From positions 62,001 to 126,000 of the forward strand of contig NZ_BCXG01000011.1 in the NCBI RefSeq assembly GCF_001894985.1: a stretch of DNA of 64,000 bases, given 5' to 3'. Below, piece after piece: positions 1-10,187 of the stretch. The notes under the pieces are model-generated. The model was not told where the DNA came from and made no database searches. It worked only from the letters and a program-made list of their open reading frames with translations. Position numbers and translations under genes: made by a program. Each line of letters starts with the position of its first letter. The stretch's first letter is position 1. This DNA comes from Rhodococcus tukisamuensis NBRC 100609. GTDB taxonomy: Bacteria; Actinomycetota; Actinomycetes; Mycobacteriales; Mycobacteriaceae.

Positions 1-285
1 GACCCGGGAGCGGTTCTGGGTCAGCGAGGAGGTGATCATCTCCAGCAGCGTGGACATCTCCCGGTCCACCACCACCGCGTACAGCCCCTCCTTGCCGCCG
101 AAGTGCTCGTAGACGACCGGCTTGGAGACGTTGGCACGGGTAGAGATCTCCTCGATCGACGCCGCCTCGTACCCCCGTTCGGCGAACACGCTGCGGCCGA
201 TCTCGATCAGCTGCTGCCGGCGCTGGGTGCCGGTCATCCGGGTCCGGGCCGGTCGGTCGGGAGTGGCCTGCGGTGGTCGGGACAT
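1..285 (-). CDS. TetR/AcrR family transcriptional regulator, N-terminal part (cut by the window edge)
   Basis: Ninety-five codons are visible, starting at an ATG at 285; the C-terminal ligand-binding part lies outside the window. After a basic tail of about 20 residues comes a typical TetR helix-turn-helix: an ALIEIGRSVFAERGY-like first helix (here QLIEIGRSVFAERGYEAAS), then IDEISTRANVSKPVVYEHFGGKEGLY, the recognition helix with the usual VYxHFxxKEGLY ending. Proteins of this family repress nearby genes until they bind a small ligand. The gene reads away from tRNA-Gln and glmU, an arrangement I recall for Rv1019 beside glmU in M. tuberculosis. The target is not shown by the sequence. Family assignment is secure; ligand and regulon are unknown. 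Confidence 0.9.
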   Translation of the reverse strand, partial: MSRPPQATPDRPARTRMTGTQRRQQLIEIGRSVFAERGYEAASIEEISTRANVSKPVVYEHFGGKEGLYAVVVDREMSTLLEMITSSLTQNRSRV

Positions 286-417
286 GTCGGCCAGCCTATC
301 GGCCGGTCGGGTATTTTCGGCGATGCGGTTCGACCGATTCGGCGCGCGCATGCGAAGATCGTGGGCGCACAGCGGGCGCGTCGGCCCAGGGTTGATAGCG
401 CTCCGCTGTCGCAATGA

Positions 418-488
418 TCCGCCGTAGTGTAATGGCAGCACCTCTGATTTTGGTTCAGATAGTTCAGGTTCGAGTCCTGGCGGCGGAG
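418..488 (+). tRNA. tRNA-Gln (anticodon UUG)
   Basis: A complete cloverleaf can be drawn. The acceptor arms TCCGCCG (418-424) and CGGCGGA (481-487) pair fully. The D arm is GTGT...GCAC, the anticodon stem is TCTGA/TCAGA (443-447 and 455-459) around the loop TTTTGGT, so the anticodon is TTG at 450-452. The T arm carries TTCGAGT. G488 is the discriminator base and CCA is not encoded. The gene sits 31 bp before glmU on the same strand. Confidence 0.95.
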
Positions 489-519
489 CGCGAGAACGAC
501 GACTTTTCGAGGGAGATTC

Positions 520-1998
520 ATGCCGGTCGAGACCGCCGTAGTAGTCCTCGCTGCGGGAGCGGGGACGCGAATGCGGTCCAAGACCCCCAAGGTGCTGCAC
601 ACCCTGGGCGGTCGCACGATGCTCGCCCACTCCCTGCACGCAGCGGCCGAACTCGAGCCGGCCCACCTGGTCACCGTGGTCGGTCACGCCCGCGAGGCCG
701 TCGGCGCCGCGGTCGCCGAGGTCGCGAAGGAACTGGACCTCGAGATCGCCACGGCAGTCCAGGAAGAGCAGAACGGCACCGGCCACGCGGTCGCGTGCGG
801 CCTGAGCGCCCTGCCGGCAGACTTCGCCGGCACCGTGGTCGTCACCTCCGCGGACGTGCCCCTGCTCGACGGCCACACCCTGCACGGACTGCTCGACGAG
901 CACCTGTCGGCGCCGACGCCTGCCGCGGTGACCGTGCTGACCTTCGTTCCTGACGACGCGAACGGCTACGGCCGCATCGTCCGGAATTCGGACGGCGATG
1001 TCATGGAGATCGTCGAGCATGCCGACGCAACGCCGCGGCAGGTCATGATCACCGAGGTCAATTCGGGTGTCTACGCCTTCGATGCCGCGGTGCTGCGGCA
1101 CGCACTCGGCCGACTCAACACCCACAATGCGCAGCGAGAGCTGTACCTCACCGACGTGCTGAAGATCGCCCGCGAGACCGGTCGCGACGTCTACTCAGCC
1201 CTGCTCGCAGATCCGGTGAAGGTCGCAGGCGCCAACGACCGGGTGCAGTTGGCGGCCTTGGGTCGGGAGATGAACCGCCGCATTCTCGAGACCCACATGC
1301 GAGCCGGCGTGACCGTGATCGACCCCGCCACGACCTGGGTCGACGTCGGCGTGACCATCGGCCGCGACGTCACCCTCGAACCCGGCGTCCAGCTACGCGG
1401 ACGCACCACCATCGACGAGGACGCGGTCGTCGGCCCGGACAGCACGCTCACCGACGTCACCGTCGGAGAAGGCGCCACCGTCGTCCGCACGCACGCCGAC
1501 CGGTCCACGATCGGTGCGGGCGCGACCGTCGGGCCCTACACCTACCTGCGTCCCGGCACGGTGCTCGGCGCCGCCGGCAAGCTCGGGGCCTTCGTCGAGG
1601 TGAAGAACTCGGAGGTGGGTGCGCACTCGAAGGTGCCGCACCTGACCTACGTGGGCGACGCGACCATCGGCGACCACAGCAACATCGGGGCGTCGAGCGT
1701 GTTCGTCAACTACGACGGGGTCGGCAAGAGCCGTACCGTGGTGGGGTCGCACGTGCGGACGGGGTCGGACACCATGTTCGTCGCTCCGGTGCAGGTGGGT
1801 GACGGTGCTTACACCGGAGCCGGAACGGTGCTGCGGTTCGACGTTCCGCCGGGGGCGCTCGCCGTCTCCGGAGGCAAGCAGCGCAATATTGAAGGCTGGG
1901 TCGAGCGGAACCGACCCGGCACTGCGGCGGCCGAGGCGGCCTCGCGGGCACAGCAGCAACACATCGAGAACACGAACAAGGACGGCGAAGAGCAGTGA
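520..1998 (+). CDS. glmU: Bifunctional UDP-N-acetylglucosamine pyrophosphorylase / glucosamine-1-phosphate N-acetyltransferase GlmU
   Basis: The 492-residue product makes UDP-GlcNAc, the precursor of peptidoglycan and of the arabinogalactan linker, in the cytoplasm. The N-terminal nucleotidyltransferase half begins with [18 protein letters not shown] (about residues 10-27), the uridyltransferase signature. The C-terminal half from about residue 260 is a left-handed beta-helix of hexapeptide repeats ([16 protein letters not shown], then [18 protein letters not shown]), the acetyltransferase part. Length is normal for actinobacterial GlmU, which often has an Ala/Gln-rich tail as here. The ATG at 520 follows a GAGGGAG ribosome-binding site. 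The stop codon overlaps the prs start by 4 bases (GTGA), so the two are probably translationally coupled. Confidence 0.98.
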   Translation: MPVETAVVVLAAGAGTRMRSKTPKVLHTLGGRTMLAHSLHAAAELEPAHLVTVVGHAREAVGAAVAEVAKELDLEIATAVQEEQNGTGHAVACGLSALPADFAGTVVVTSADVPLLDGHTLHGLLDEHLSAPTPAAVTVLTFVPDDANGYGRIVRNSDGDVMEIVEHADATPRQVMITEVNSGVYAFDAAVLRHALGRLNTHNAQRELYLTDVLKIARETGRDVYSALLADPVKVAGANDRVQLAALGREMNRRILETHMRAGVTVIDPATTWVDVGVTIGRDVTLEPGVQLRGRTTIDEDAVVGPDSTLTDVTVGEGATVVRTHADRSTIGAGATVGPYTYLRPGTVLGAAGKLGAFVEVKNSEVGAHSKVPHLTYVGDATIGDHSNIGASSVFVNYDGVGKSRTVVGSHVRTGSDTMFVAPVQVGDGAYTGAGTVLRFDVPPGALAVSGGKQRNIEGWVERNRPGTAAAEAASRAQQQHIENTNKDGEEQ

Positions 1999-2975
1999 CC
2001 GCGAATTGGATCGACAACCAGAAGAACCTCATGCTCTTCTCCGGTCGCGCCCACCCGGAACTGGCCGAGCAGGTGGCCAAGGAACTCGACATCCAGATCA
2101 CCCCGCAGACGGCCACGGACTTTGCGAACGGCGAGATCTTCGTCCGGTTCGAGGAATCGGTGCGCGGCAGCGACGCCTTCGTCCTGCAGAGCCACCCCGC
2201 GCCGCTGAACCAGTGGGTGATGGAGCAGCTCATCATGATCGACGCCCTCAAGCGTGGATCCGCCAAGCGCATCACCGCGGTGCTGCCGTTCTACCCGTAC
2301 GCCCGGCAGGACAAGAAGCACCGCGGCCGTGAGCCCATCTCGGCCCGCCTGATCGCGGACCTGCTCAAGACCGCGGGCGCGGACCGGATCATCACCGTCG
2401 ACCTGCACACCGACCAGATCCAGGGCTTCTTCGACGGCCCCGTCGACCACATGCACGCGCAGGGCCAGCTCGCCGAGTACGTGCGTGAGAACTACGGCAC
2501 CGAGAACATCTGCGTGGTCTCCCCGGACGCGGGCCGGGTCAAGGTCGCCGAGAAGTGGGCCGACGCCCTCGACGGCGCGCCGCTGGCGTTCGTGCACAAG
2601 ACCCGCGACCCGCTGGTACCCAACCAGGTCAAGTCGAACCGGGTCGTCGGTGACGTCAGCGGCCGCACCTGCGTGCTGATCGACGACATGATCGACACCG
2701 GTGGCACCATCGCCGGCGCGGTGAAGGTGCTCAAGGACGCCGGCGCGGGCGACGTCATCATCGCCACCACGCACGGGATCTTCTCCCACCCGGCCGCCGA
2801 GCGGCTCGCGTCGTGCGGCGCCAAGGAGGTCATCGCGACCAACACGCTGCCGATCCCCGAGGAGAAGCGTTTCCCGACGCTGACCGTCCTCTCGATCGCC
2901 CCGCTGCTCGCGCGCACCATCAAGGAGGTCTTCGAGAACGGCTCGGTGACCTCGCTCTTCAACGGCATCGCCTAG
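1995..2975 (+). CDS. prs: Ribose-phosphate pyrophosphokinase
   Basis: This 326-residue enzyme converts ribose 5-phosphate and ATP into PRPP, which feeds purine, pyrimidine, histidine, tryptophan and NAD synthesis and, in mycolata, decaprenyl-phosphoryl-arabinose. The family signature is clear: [14 protein letters not shown] near the N-terminus, [17 protein letters not shown] for ATP binding, [12 protein letters not shown] for metal binding, and the PRPP loop DDMIDTGGT at about residues 230-238. The GTG start at 1995 lies inside the glmU stop codon. The glmU-prs pair is conserved in mycobacteria (from memory). A long perfect inverted repeat follows the stop codon. Confidence 0.98.
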   Translation: MTANWIDNQKNLMLFSGRAHPELAEQVAKELDIQITPQTATDFANGEIFVRFEESVRGSDAFVLQSHPAPLNQWVMEQLIMIDALKRGSAKRITAVLPFYPYARQDKKHRGREPISARLIADLLKTAGADRIITVDLHTDQIQGFFDGPVDHMHAQGQLAEYVRENYGTENICVVSPDAGRVKVAEKWADALDGAPLAFVHKTRDPLVPNQVKSNRVVGDVSGRTCVLIDDMIDTGGTIAGAVKVLKDAGAGDVIIATTHGIFSHPAAERLASCGAKEVIATNTLPIPEEKRFPTLTVLSIAPLLARTIKEVFENGSVTSLFNGIA

Positions 2976-2983
2976 TCGCTTCG

Positions 2984-3033
2984 CGCTCGTGCGCGTTTGA
3001 CGTGTCTACGGACCCGTCAAACGCGCACGAGCG
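2984..3033. terminator. 18-bp perfect inverted repeat after prs, probable terminator hairpin
   Basis: CGCTCGTGCGCGTTTGAC at 2984-3001 and its exact reverse complement at 3016-3033 flank a 14-base loop. The stem is long and stable, but the bases after it (TTAGCCTTTCC) give only a weak U tract. It lies in the 71-bp gap between prs and the DUF2461 gene on the same strand, so it may end or attenuate the glmU-prs transcript, or it may be a dispersed intergenic repeat. Confidence 0.6.
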
Positions 3034-3046
3034 TTAGCCTTTCCCT

Positions 3047-3685
3047 GTGGTGTTCACAGGATTTCCCGTCGCGGCACTCGACTTCTACGAGGATCTCGAG
3101 GCGGACAACAGCAAGAGTTGGTGGACCGCGCACAAGGCGGTCTACGACGAGTGCGTCCGCGCGCCGATGACCGAACTGCTCGCCGAACTCGAGCCGCAGT
3201 TCGGGGCCGGCAAGGTCTTCCGGCCGTACCGCGACGTCCGGTTCTCGAAAGACAAGACCCCCTACAAGACCCATCAGGGCGGCTTCGTCGACGTCCGCTC
3301 CGGCCTCGGCTACTACGTCCAGGTCGACGCCTCCGGGCTCTTCGTCGCGGGCGGCTTCTACCAGCACACCCCCGACCGGGTCGCCCGGTACCGCGCCGCG
3401 GTCGACGGGGCGCTGCGTGGCGGGCAACTCGAGCGCATCACCGCCGACCTCCGCACCGCGGGATTCGAGATCGGCGGGGACCGGCTCAAGACGCGGCCGC
3501 GGGGCTTCGCCGCCGACCATCCGCGGATCGATCTGCTGCGTCACCGCTCCCTCACCGCGGGCCGCGCGTTCGGCGCCCCGGAGTGGCTCGCCACCGCCCG
3601 CGCGGCCGCCGAGGTGGCCGCCGCCTGGGCGGCGCTGACGCCGCTCGTGGAGTGGTCGTCGGACGTGCTCGGCGATCCGTCGTAG
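3047..3685 (+). CDS. DUF2461 (TIGR02453-type) family protein
   Basis: The 212-residue product matches the DUF2461 family over its whole length. It has FPVAALDFYEDLEADNSKSWW at the start, then FRPYRDVRFSKDKTPYKTHQGGF (about residues 66-90), the most conserved block of the family, and a YYVQVDASGLFVAGGFYQ segment. There is no signal peptide or membrane segment. The biochemical role of the family is not established to my knowledge. The start is the GTG at 3047, directly followed by a second GTG codon; no strong ribosome-binding site is visible. It is probably a single gene, because the hairpin after prs separates it from glmU-prs. Confidence 0.85.
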   Translation: MVFTGFPVAALDFYEDLEADNSKSWWTAHKAVYDECVRAPMTELLAELEPQFGAGKVFRPYRDVRFSKDKTPYKTHQGGFVDVRSGLGYYVQVDASGLFVAGGFYQHTPDRVARYRAAVDGALRGGQLERITADLRTAGFEIGGDRLKTRPRGFAADHPRIDLLRHRSLTAGRAFGAPEWLATARAAAEVAAAWAALTPLVEWSSDVLGDPS

Positions 3686-3850
3686 CGGTACAGACCGCCC
3701 GGAATCTTCTTGCGCGACAACCGTTTGTGCGCTATGAGGCCTCGCCGCCGGGGCGGTGACCATGAGATTGATCACGCTGGAACGGAGAAATGCAGGTTCG
3801 TAACGATCCGGTGTCGTGCGCCGTCGCGCTCTGCCCTATTGTCATGCGCT

Positions 3851-4525
3851 GTGATTGACGCGCAGACTCTCGATGTCCCGGCCGGAACCACGACGATGCA
3901 GGCGGCCCGACGTTGGGTTCCCGGCGCCTGCGTCTGGTGCGGTGACGACGACTCGGTGGAGACCTACCGCAACGAGCCTCGCTGCGGCACCTGCCGCACG
4001 AACGAGGAGATCATCGAAGGCGCGCGACGCTTCCTCGGGATGTACGGTCTGCGCCCGCTCGGCGGCACGCTGCAGTCCGACGACGAGGAGGAGCGCGAGT
4101 GGCGCGTCACCGCTCGCGACGCGCGCGCCGCGTTGAACGGCACCCGCCTGCAGAACCCGCCGGACCCGGCACTCGTGCGCAAGGCCCTGCGTCCGCGTGC
4201 GGCCGCTGTGGTCGCCGAGACGGCCGCACCGGCCCGCCGTGCGGCCGCACCCCGGTCCACCGCCGCCGGCGCGTCTGCGTCGACCTCCGGGGCCACCAAG
4301 ACGCCGGCTGCGTCGGCGACCACGACGGTGGACCTGGCCACCCTCGAGGCTCGCGTCACCGGACTGCTGGACCAGCTCTCCTCGGTCGACGAGCAGATCA
4401 CGGTCGCGGAGACCGGCCAGGGGCTCGCCGCCCGGGCCCGCCTTGCCGACCTCGGCAACCAGAAGACCTCGATCCTGCGCATGCTGGCCGCGCTGGAGAA
4501 GACCCGCCGCGGCCTGAGCAACTGA
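3851..4525 (+). CDS. Hypothetical protein with a paired CxxC motif and a C-terminal coiled coil
   Basis: I do not recognise this gene. From the GTG at 3851 it encodes 224 residues. Near the N-terminus CVWCGDD and, 15-20 residues later, RCGTCRTNEE form a CxxC...CxxC pair that could bind zinc. The middle (about residues 115-160) is a low-complexity Ala/Pro/Thr/Ser linker with arginines. The last 70 residues (LEARVTGLLDQLSSVDEQ ... LRMLAALEKTRRGL) have heptad spacing and look like a coiled coil. The start is uncertain: the frame is open back to 3710, and an ATG at 3896 is also possible. It lies in line with, and 31 bp before, the acetyltransferase gene. A role in binding nucleic acid or protein is only a guess. 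Confidence 0.7.
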   Translation: MIDAQTLDVPAGTTTMQAARRWVPGACVWCGDDDSVETYRNEPRCGTCRTNEEIIEGARRFLGMYGLRPLGGTLQSDDEEEREWRVTARDARAALNGTRLQNPPDPALVRKALRPRAAAVVAETAAPARRAAAPRSTAAGASASTSGATKTPAASATTTVDLATLEARVTGLLDQLSSVDEQITVAETGQGLAARARLADLGNQKTSILRMLAALEKTRRGLSN

Positions 4526-4556
4526 GTTGACAGGCAACTGAGATGACCTACGCCCC

Positions 4557-5066
4557 ATGCTGATCCGCGACGCCGGCCACGACGACCTGCCGGGCATCCT
4601 CGAGATCCACAACGAGGCCGTGCGCAACTCCACGGCCGTGTGGGACGAGGAGACGGTGGACGTCGAGGACCGGCGCGCGTGGCTCGAGGGGCGACAGGCG
4701 TCCGGGTTCCCCGTGCTGGTCGCGGTCGACCGCGACAAGGTGGCCGGGTACGCGTCGTACGGGGCGTGGCGTACCAAGAGCGGCTACCGGCACACCGTGG
4801 AGAACTCGGTGTACGTGCACGTCGACCACCACCGCAAGGGCATCGCGAAGGCGCTGATGGCGGAGCTGATCGAGCGCGCCCGCGCCGGCCGGGTGCACGC
4901 CGTGGTGGCGAACATCGAGTCGACCAACACCACATCCATCGCACTGCACGAACGGTTCGGCTTCCGCGTCGTCGCGCAGATGCCGGAGGTCGGCGTCAAG
5001 TTCGGCCGCTGGCTGGACCTGACGATCATGCAGCTGACGCTGCCCGTCGAGACGCCGCCGGAGTAG
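4557..5066 (+). CDS. GNAT family N-acetyltransferase, phosphinothricin-acetyltransferase-like
   Basis: The 169-residue product follows the Pat/Bar subgroup of the GNAT fold. It opens with IRDAGHDDLPGILEIHNEAV and has the acetyl-CoA loop HHRKGIAKALMAELIERA (about residues 88-105, R/QxxGxA type). A late block, NTTSIALHERFGFRVVAQMPEVG, and KFGRWLDLTIMQL at the end are also typical. Such enzymes acetylate amino groups of small molecules, including phosphinothricin, methionine sulfoximine or similar amino acids; the real substrate here cannot be read from sequence. The ATG at 4557 has no strong ribosome-binding site. The gene converges with the esterase gene, only 28 bp between stop codons. Confidence 0.88.
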   Translation: MLIRDAGHDDLPGILEIHNEAVRNSTAVWDEETVDVEDRRAWLEGRQASGFPVLVAVDRDKVAGYASYGAWRTKSGYRHTVENSVYVHVDHHRKGIAKALMAELIERARAGRVHAVVANIESTNTTSIALHERFGFRVVAQMPEVGVKFGRWLDLTIMQLTLPVETPPE

Positions 5067-5094
5067 CAGTCGGCCGGTCCCGACCAGCTGCGAA

Positions 5095-6123
5095 TCAGTT
5101 GAGGGAGTCGGCGATCATGGGCCAGGAGTTGTGCAGGTCGTCCTGCCAGTAGCCCCACGAGTGGGTGCCGGTGGGCCGGAAGTCGTAGGTGGCCGGGATT
5201 CCCAGCGCATTCAACCTGTCGGCCAGCCGATGCGTGCACTCGTTGGTGCCCGCCTCGATGACTCCGCCCACGATCACCTGGTTGGCCAGGACGCCCGGGT
5301 CTCCGTTGACCCCCGGTGCGTCGAGGGTCTCGTGGGGGCCGGGCATCCCGGTGCCGTTGGTGATGTACAGGTTCATACCGCGCAGCTTCTCGGCGTTGAC
5401 GACGGGGTCGTTGGCCACCCAGTCCGGACTGTCGGGCGGTCCCCACATGTTTTCGACGTCTCCGCCGCGGAAGCCGACGACGAAGTTGACGTAGTCGCGG
5501 CCGGGCGCGGTGCTGGTCTCGGCGCACCCGCTGAAGGCGCCGACCGTGCGATACAACTTGGGGGCGGCCTGGGCCAGGCTCAGGACGGAAGTCCCCGACA
5601 TCGACAGTCCTGCGATGGCGTTGACCCCGGTCGTCTCGAGCGTGGCGTCGACGATCGGGGGAAGTTCCTCGGTGAAGAAGGTGGTCCACTTGTTGAGGCC
5701 GAGGACGGGATCGGGCTTCTCCCAGTCGGTGTAGTAGCTGTAGGCGCCGCCGACCGGGGTGACGACGTTGACGTTCTTGTCGGCGAAGAAGCCGACCACA
5801 TCGGTCTTGGCCTGCCAGGTTGCCGTGTCCTCGCCCCCACCGGCACCGTTGAGCAGGTACAGCGTCGGACGGGGCACGCTGGGATCCGCGGGGCGGATCA
5901 CCTCGAGCAGGACCACCTTCTCCATCGCTGCCGAGTAGACGTACATGTTCAGCTGACGGTCGCCGACCTCTTCGACGTGGTCGAGGACGGATCCGTCTGC
6001 CGATGCAGGTTTCTCGGCTGGGAGGGTTCGCCACGCGTCCGCCGACGCCACCCCCCCGAAGAGGCTCGACGCGGCGATGACGGCAACGACGAGGAAGGTC
6101 CGGCAGTGTCCGATCGCGTTCAT
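5095..6123 (-). CDS. Secreted mycolyltransferase-like esterase (antigen 85 / corynomycolyltransferase family)
   Basis: A 342-residue alpha/beta-hydrolase of the putative esterase family. Residues 1-29 form a Sec signal peptide (HCRTFLVVAVIAASSLFGG, then VASADA) with a likely cut after ADA. The nucleophile elbow GLSMSGTS places Ser at about residue 174. A late THSWGYW block supplies His at about 321, and NGTGMPGPHETLD and NECTHRLADRL match mycolyltransferases. Such enzymes move mycolic acyl chains onto trehalose or arabinogalactan in the envelope. The ATG at 6123 has a GGAGCGA-like ribosome-binding site. It lies 104 bp downstream of the giant synthetase on the same strand, so the two could be co-transcribed. 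Whether it acts on the peptide product or only in envelope assembly is unknown. Confidence 0.85.
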   Translation of the reverse strand: MNAIGHCRTFLVVAVIAASSLFGGVASADAWRTLPAEKPASADGSVLDHVEEVGDRQLNMYVYSAAMEKVVLLEVIRPADPSVPRPTLYLLNGAGGGEDTATWQAKTDVVGFFADKNVNVVTPVGGAYSYYTDWEKPDPVLGLNKWTTFFTEELPPIVDATLETTGVNAIAGLSMSGTSVLSLAQAAPKLYRTVGAFSGCAETSTAPGRDYVNFVVGFRGGDVENMWGPPDSPDWVANDPVVNAEKLRGMNLYITNGTGMPGPHETLDAPGVNGDPGVLANQVIVGGVIEAGTNECTHRLADRLNALGIPATYDFRPTGTHSWGYWQDDLHNSWPMIADSLN

Positions 6124-6227
6124 GGTCGCTCCTCGCACTTTGACTGCGATGCCCGACGGCGGTTCGGTGATGCTGAAGAACAATCCCTCTGAGGGTAACC
6201 GGAAAACACCACCCCCACGAGCAAAGT

Positions 6228-9200
6228 TCACGTACCCGCCGAGAGTGCGCGGGCCAGCGCGGGCCCGATGATCGCCAGTGCCTGCGGTTCGATCATCTCG
6301 TTGTGCCCGCAGTCCACGGGTTGCTCGTCGATCCGGCCGGTCACGAGCGGGCGCCACTCGTTTGCCGACCGCGCCCGGGTCGCGCCGTCCCCGTCACGCG
6401 TGGCCGGGAAGACGAGCAGGTCCCCCTCGTACACCCTGGGGACGAAGTGGTGTGCGAGCCGCGTCGAGTTCTCGTATCCCGCGGCGATCCGCTCGAGGTC
6501 TCGCCCCCGCACTCCGGTCTCGGCCCCGAACGACTCGTCGATCAGGTGCGCGGCCCGTTCGTAGGTCAGCTCGCCGCCGGTGTCGGGCTCGAGCCCCAGC
6601 CCGCGCAGGAGGTCCCGTACCTCCAGCCGGCGCGGCGGCGGGTCCTCGCCGTCGTCGGGGTAACTGTCCATCACGGCCAGGGTGGCGACTTCTTCGCCGG
6701 CGCTCTGCAGTTCGACGGCCACGGCGTGCGCGATGACCCCGCCGAGCGACCAGCCGAGCAGGTGGTACGGGCCGGTGGGCGCGATGCCCCGGATCTCCTC
6801 GACGTAGCGGCGGGCGAGTTGTTCGATCGACCGGTACTCACCGTCACCACTGATCGTGGGCAACTGCAGTCCGTACGCGGGCCGGTCCGGCGGCAGGTAC
6901 CGCATCAGCCCGGCGTAACCCCAGGACAGCCCGATCCCCGGATGCACGCAGAACAACGGCGGCCCGCTCCCCTGCGTGCGCAGCGGAATCACCACGGCCA
7001 GTGCCGCTTCCGCCTCGACACTCCGCGACGGGGTGTCGAGGCGTCTGGCCAGGCCTGCCGGGGTGGGGTCGAGGAACAGCCATTGCAGCGGGACCCGCCG
7101 GTCCAGCCGGGCCTGCAGCGCGCCGACGATCCTGGTGGCGACCAGGGAGGTCCCACCGAGGTCGAAGAAGCTGTCGGCGGTGCCCACCCGATCCAGCCCG
7201 AGCACGTCCGCGAAGACGTCGACGACGATGTGCTCGGCCTCCGTGACCGGGGTCCGGAACTCGGCGGCCGTGGATCCGAACTCGGGCGCGGGCAATGCCT
7301 TCCGGTCGAGCTTGCCCACCGGGGTCATCGGAATCCGGTCGAGAACCGTCACCGCGGACGGCACCATGTGCGCGGGCAGTCGCTCCGCCGCGTAGGTGCG
7401 CAGTTCCGCGGGCTCCACCTCCCGCCCGCCGACGGTCCGCACGTACGAGGCGAGCACGGTGTGGCCGGACGGGCCGGTGTACCCCACGGTGGCGGCGAAG
7501 TCGACCGCCGGATGGCGGGTGAGCACCGCGTCGATCTCCCCGAGTTCGATGCGGAAGCCACGCACCTTCACCTGGAAGTCGCTGCGGCCGATGTACTCGA
7601 GCGTGTGGTTGGCATGCCACCGCACCACGTCACCCGTCCGGTACATCCGGCCGCCCGGCTCGCCGAAGGGGCAGGACACGAAGCGATCCGCGGTGAGCGC
7701 CGCCCGGTTGTGGTACCCGCGAGCCATGCCCGGCCCGGTGATGTACAACTCGCCGGGCACCCCCACCGGGACGGGCTGCAGTCGCTCGTCGAGGACCAGG
7801 AACCCGAATCCCAGTGCGGGCGAACCGATGTTCACATCCTCGCCGGGACGCATGGGTGCACTGACACTCGCCTGGACGGTGGTCTCCGTGGGCCCGTACC
7901 CGCTGTGCAGGCTCCGGCCGGGCGCCCACTGCGCGACCACCTCCGGCGGGGAGGCCTCACCCACCAGGTCGAGGACACGCAAGGCGTCGAGCCCGTCGTC
8001 ACCCAGCGCCGCCAGCGCGGTCGGCGTGATGGTCGTGTGGGTCACCTGTTCGCGACGAAGCAGATCCGCCAGCTCACTGCCGCCGTAGACCGTGGGCGGC
8101 ACGATGACGACCCGGGCCGACGCGCTGAACGCCATCATCAGCTCGAACACCGACGCATCGAAACTCGGGGAGGCCAGCTGCGACACCCGGGAGTCGTGGG
8201 CGACCTGGAAGCGTTCACGAGTTTCCGCGGTGAAGTTGGCCAGGCCCCGGTGCGTGACGGTCACCCCCTTCGGCCGTCCCGTCGAGCCGGATGTGTAGAT
8301 GAGATACGCCGGGTGCGCGAGGTAAAGCGGAGTCGTCCGGTCCTCGTCGGTGACCGGCGCCGACGGCATCACCGCCACCCGCTCGGCGAAGTCCTCGTCG
8401 TCGAGCACCAGCCACTCCACGGTGTCGGGCAGGTTGCTCCGGCTGCCACTCACAGTTAGCCCGAGTGCGGCCCGGCAGTCGGTGAGCATGTAGTCGATGC
8501 GATCATGGGGGTAGGCCGGATCGACGGGCACGAAGGCCGCCCCGGCCTTGGTCACCGCCCAGATCGCGACCACGTCCTCGATCGACCGGGTCATTCCCAG
8601 CGCCACGAAGGTCTCCGGACCCGCCCCGCGGTCGCGCAGGACCCGCGCCAGCCGGTTGGACCACTCGTCGAGCTCGCGGTAGCTGATCCGCCGGTCTTCG
8701 TAGGACAGGGCCACCGCATTCGGGTCCAGCGCGGCGGCCGCCGTCAGTAGGTCAGGCAAGCGCTGCGGGCACACCTCCGGCGCCCCGTGTGCCGGCACCA
8801 TCTCGCGAAGCTCCATCTCGCCGAGGAGTGGGAGGTCCCCGACCGGCCGGTCAGGGTTCTCGGTCACCGCGTCGAGAATCCGCACGAACCGGTCGGCGAA
8901 CCCTTCGACGGTGTCGGCGTCGAAGAGGTCGGTGGCGTAGTCGATGGCGCCGGTCATCCCGGCCGGCGCACCGCCGGCGTCGAACTCCTCCGCCAGGATG
9001 AATTCGAGATCGACCTTGACCACGTCGAGTTCGGGGTCGACCGCGTGGACCTCGAGCCCCGGCAGGGCCAGGACCGGTCGCTCGTTGTTCTGAAATTCCA
9101 GTGACACCTGGACAATCGGCGAGTACGCCGTCGAACGAGCCGGCCCGATCGCCTCCACCACCCGTTCGAAGGGGACCTCTGCGTGCGCGAAGGCCCCGAG

Positions 9201-10187
9201 GTCGACCTCGCGGCAGTGCGCCGCCAGGGCGGTGAACGACCCGGCGGCGTCCACCTGCGTGCGCAGGGCGAGGGTGCCCACGAACATGCCGACCAGATCA
9301 TCGAGGACGGGCTCGCCCCGGCCGGCGATCGGGGTGCCGACGGCCACGTCCGGGGTGCCGCCGAGCCGACTGAGCAGTAGCGCCAGGGCGGCATGCGCGG
9401 TCATGAACTCGGTGCAGCGAAGGTTTCTCGACAGCTCCCTGATGCGTCGGTGCAGGTCCCGGTCGACAGTGAAGTGGATGCGCGCACCGCGGAAGGTCTG
9501 CTGGGCGGGACGGTCTCGGTCGGTGGGGAGTTCGAGGAGATCCGGTATCTCCGCCAGCGCGGTCGTCCAGTAGTCGAGTTGACCGGAGAGCAACGACTGG
9601 GGGTCGTCGGCCGAACCCAGCAGCTCCCGCTGCCACAGGGAGTAGTCGGCGTACTGCACCGGCAGCGACGCCCACTCGGGCTCGCCGCCGCGGACGCGGG
9701 CAGCGTAGGCCGTCATCACGTCACGCACCAGCGGCACCATCGAGAACCCGTCTGCCGCGATGTGATGAACCACGACGGCGAGGACGTGCTCGGCGGGGTC
9801 GAGTGAGAACAGTCCGGCCCGCAGCGGAATCCCCGCTGTGACATCGAAACCGGCCGAGACCAGCCGGGCCAGCTCCGACCGCAACCCGCGCTCGCCGGAG
9901 ACGGGGACGGGGACCAGGGCGGGCGCGGCAGCCTCGGCCGGCAGTATCTGCTGGACCGGCCAGTCCCCGCGGACCGGGAACACCGTGCGCAACGACTCGT
10001 GCCGGGCGACGACATCGGCGAGCGCCGAGTTCAACGCCCGCACATCGAGTTCACCGCCGAGTCGCACCACGATCGGGATGTTGTATGCGGCCGAGGCGGT
10101 GTCGAACTGGTTGACGAACCACATCCGCTGCTGCGCGAACGACAGCGGAATGTCCTCGGGCCGGGTACGGGCCGCGAGCACCGGACG
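6228..10187 (-). other. NRPS module 7 and release: C7, A7, T7, thioesterase
   Basis: C7 has HHIAADG at 7731-7737. A7 has [10 protein letters not shown] at 8222-8231; its pocket residues read D-A-F-T-D-V-G-V-Q-K, unlike any code I know. T7 has LGGTSL with Ser 8604. The last 240 residues are a type I thioesterase with GWSLGG (Ser about 8737), the Asp in VMDSYP (about 8764) and the His in CGHNEM (about 8885). Release could be hydrolytic or by ring closure through a Ser or Thr hydroxyl; sequence does not decide. Confidence 0.85.

Noticed and set aside
5067-5094. Small hairpin GTCGG/CCGAC between the GNAT and esterase genes as a terminator
   Set aside because: The stem is only five base pairs and no T-run follows; too weak to call.
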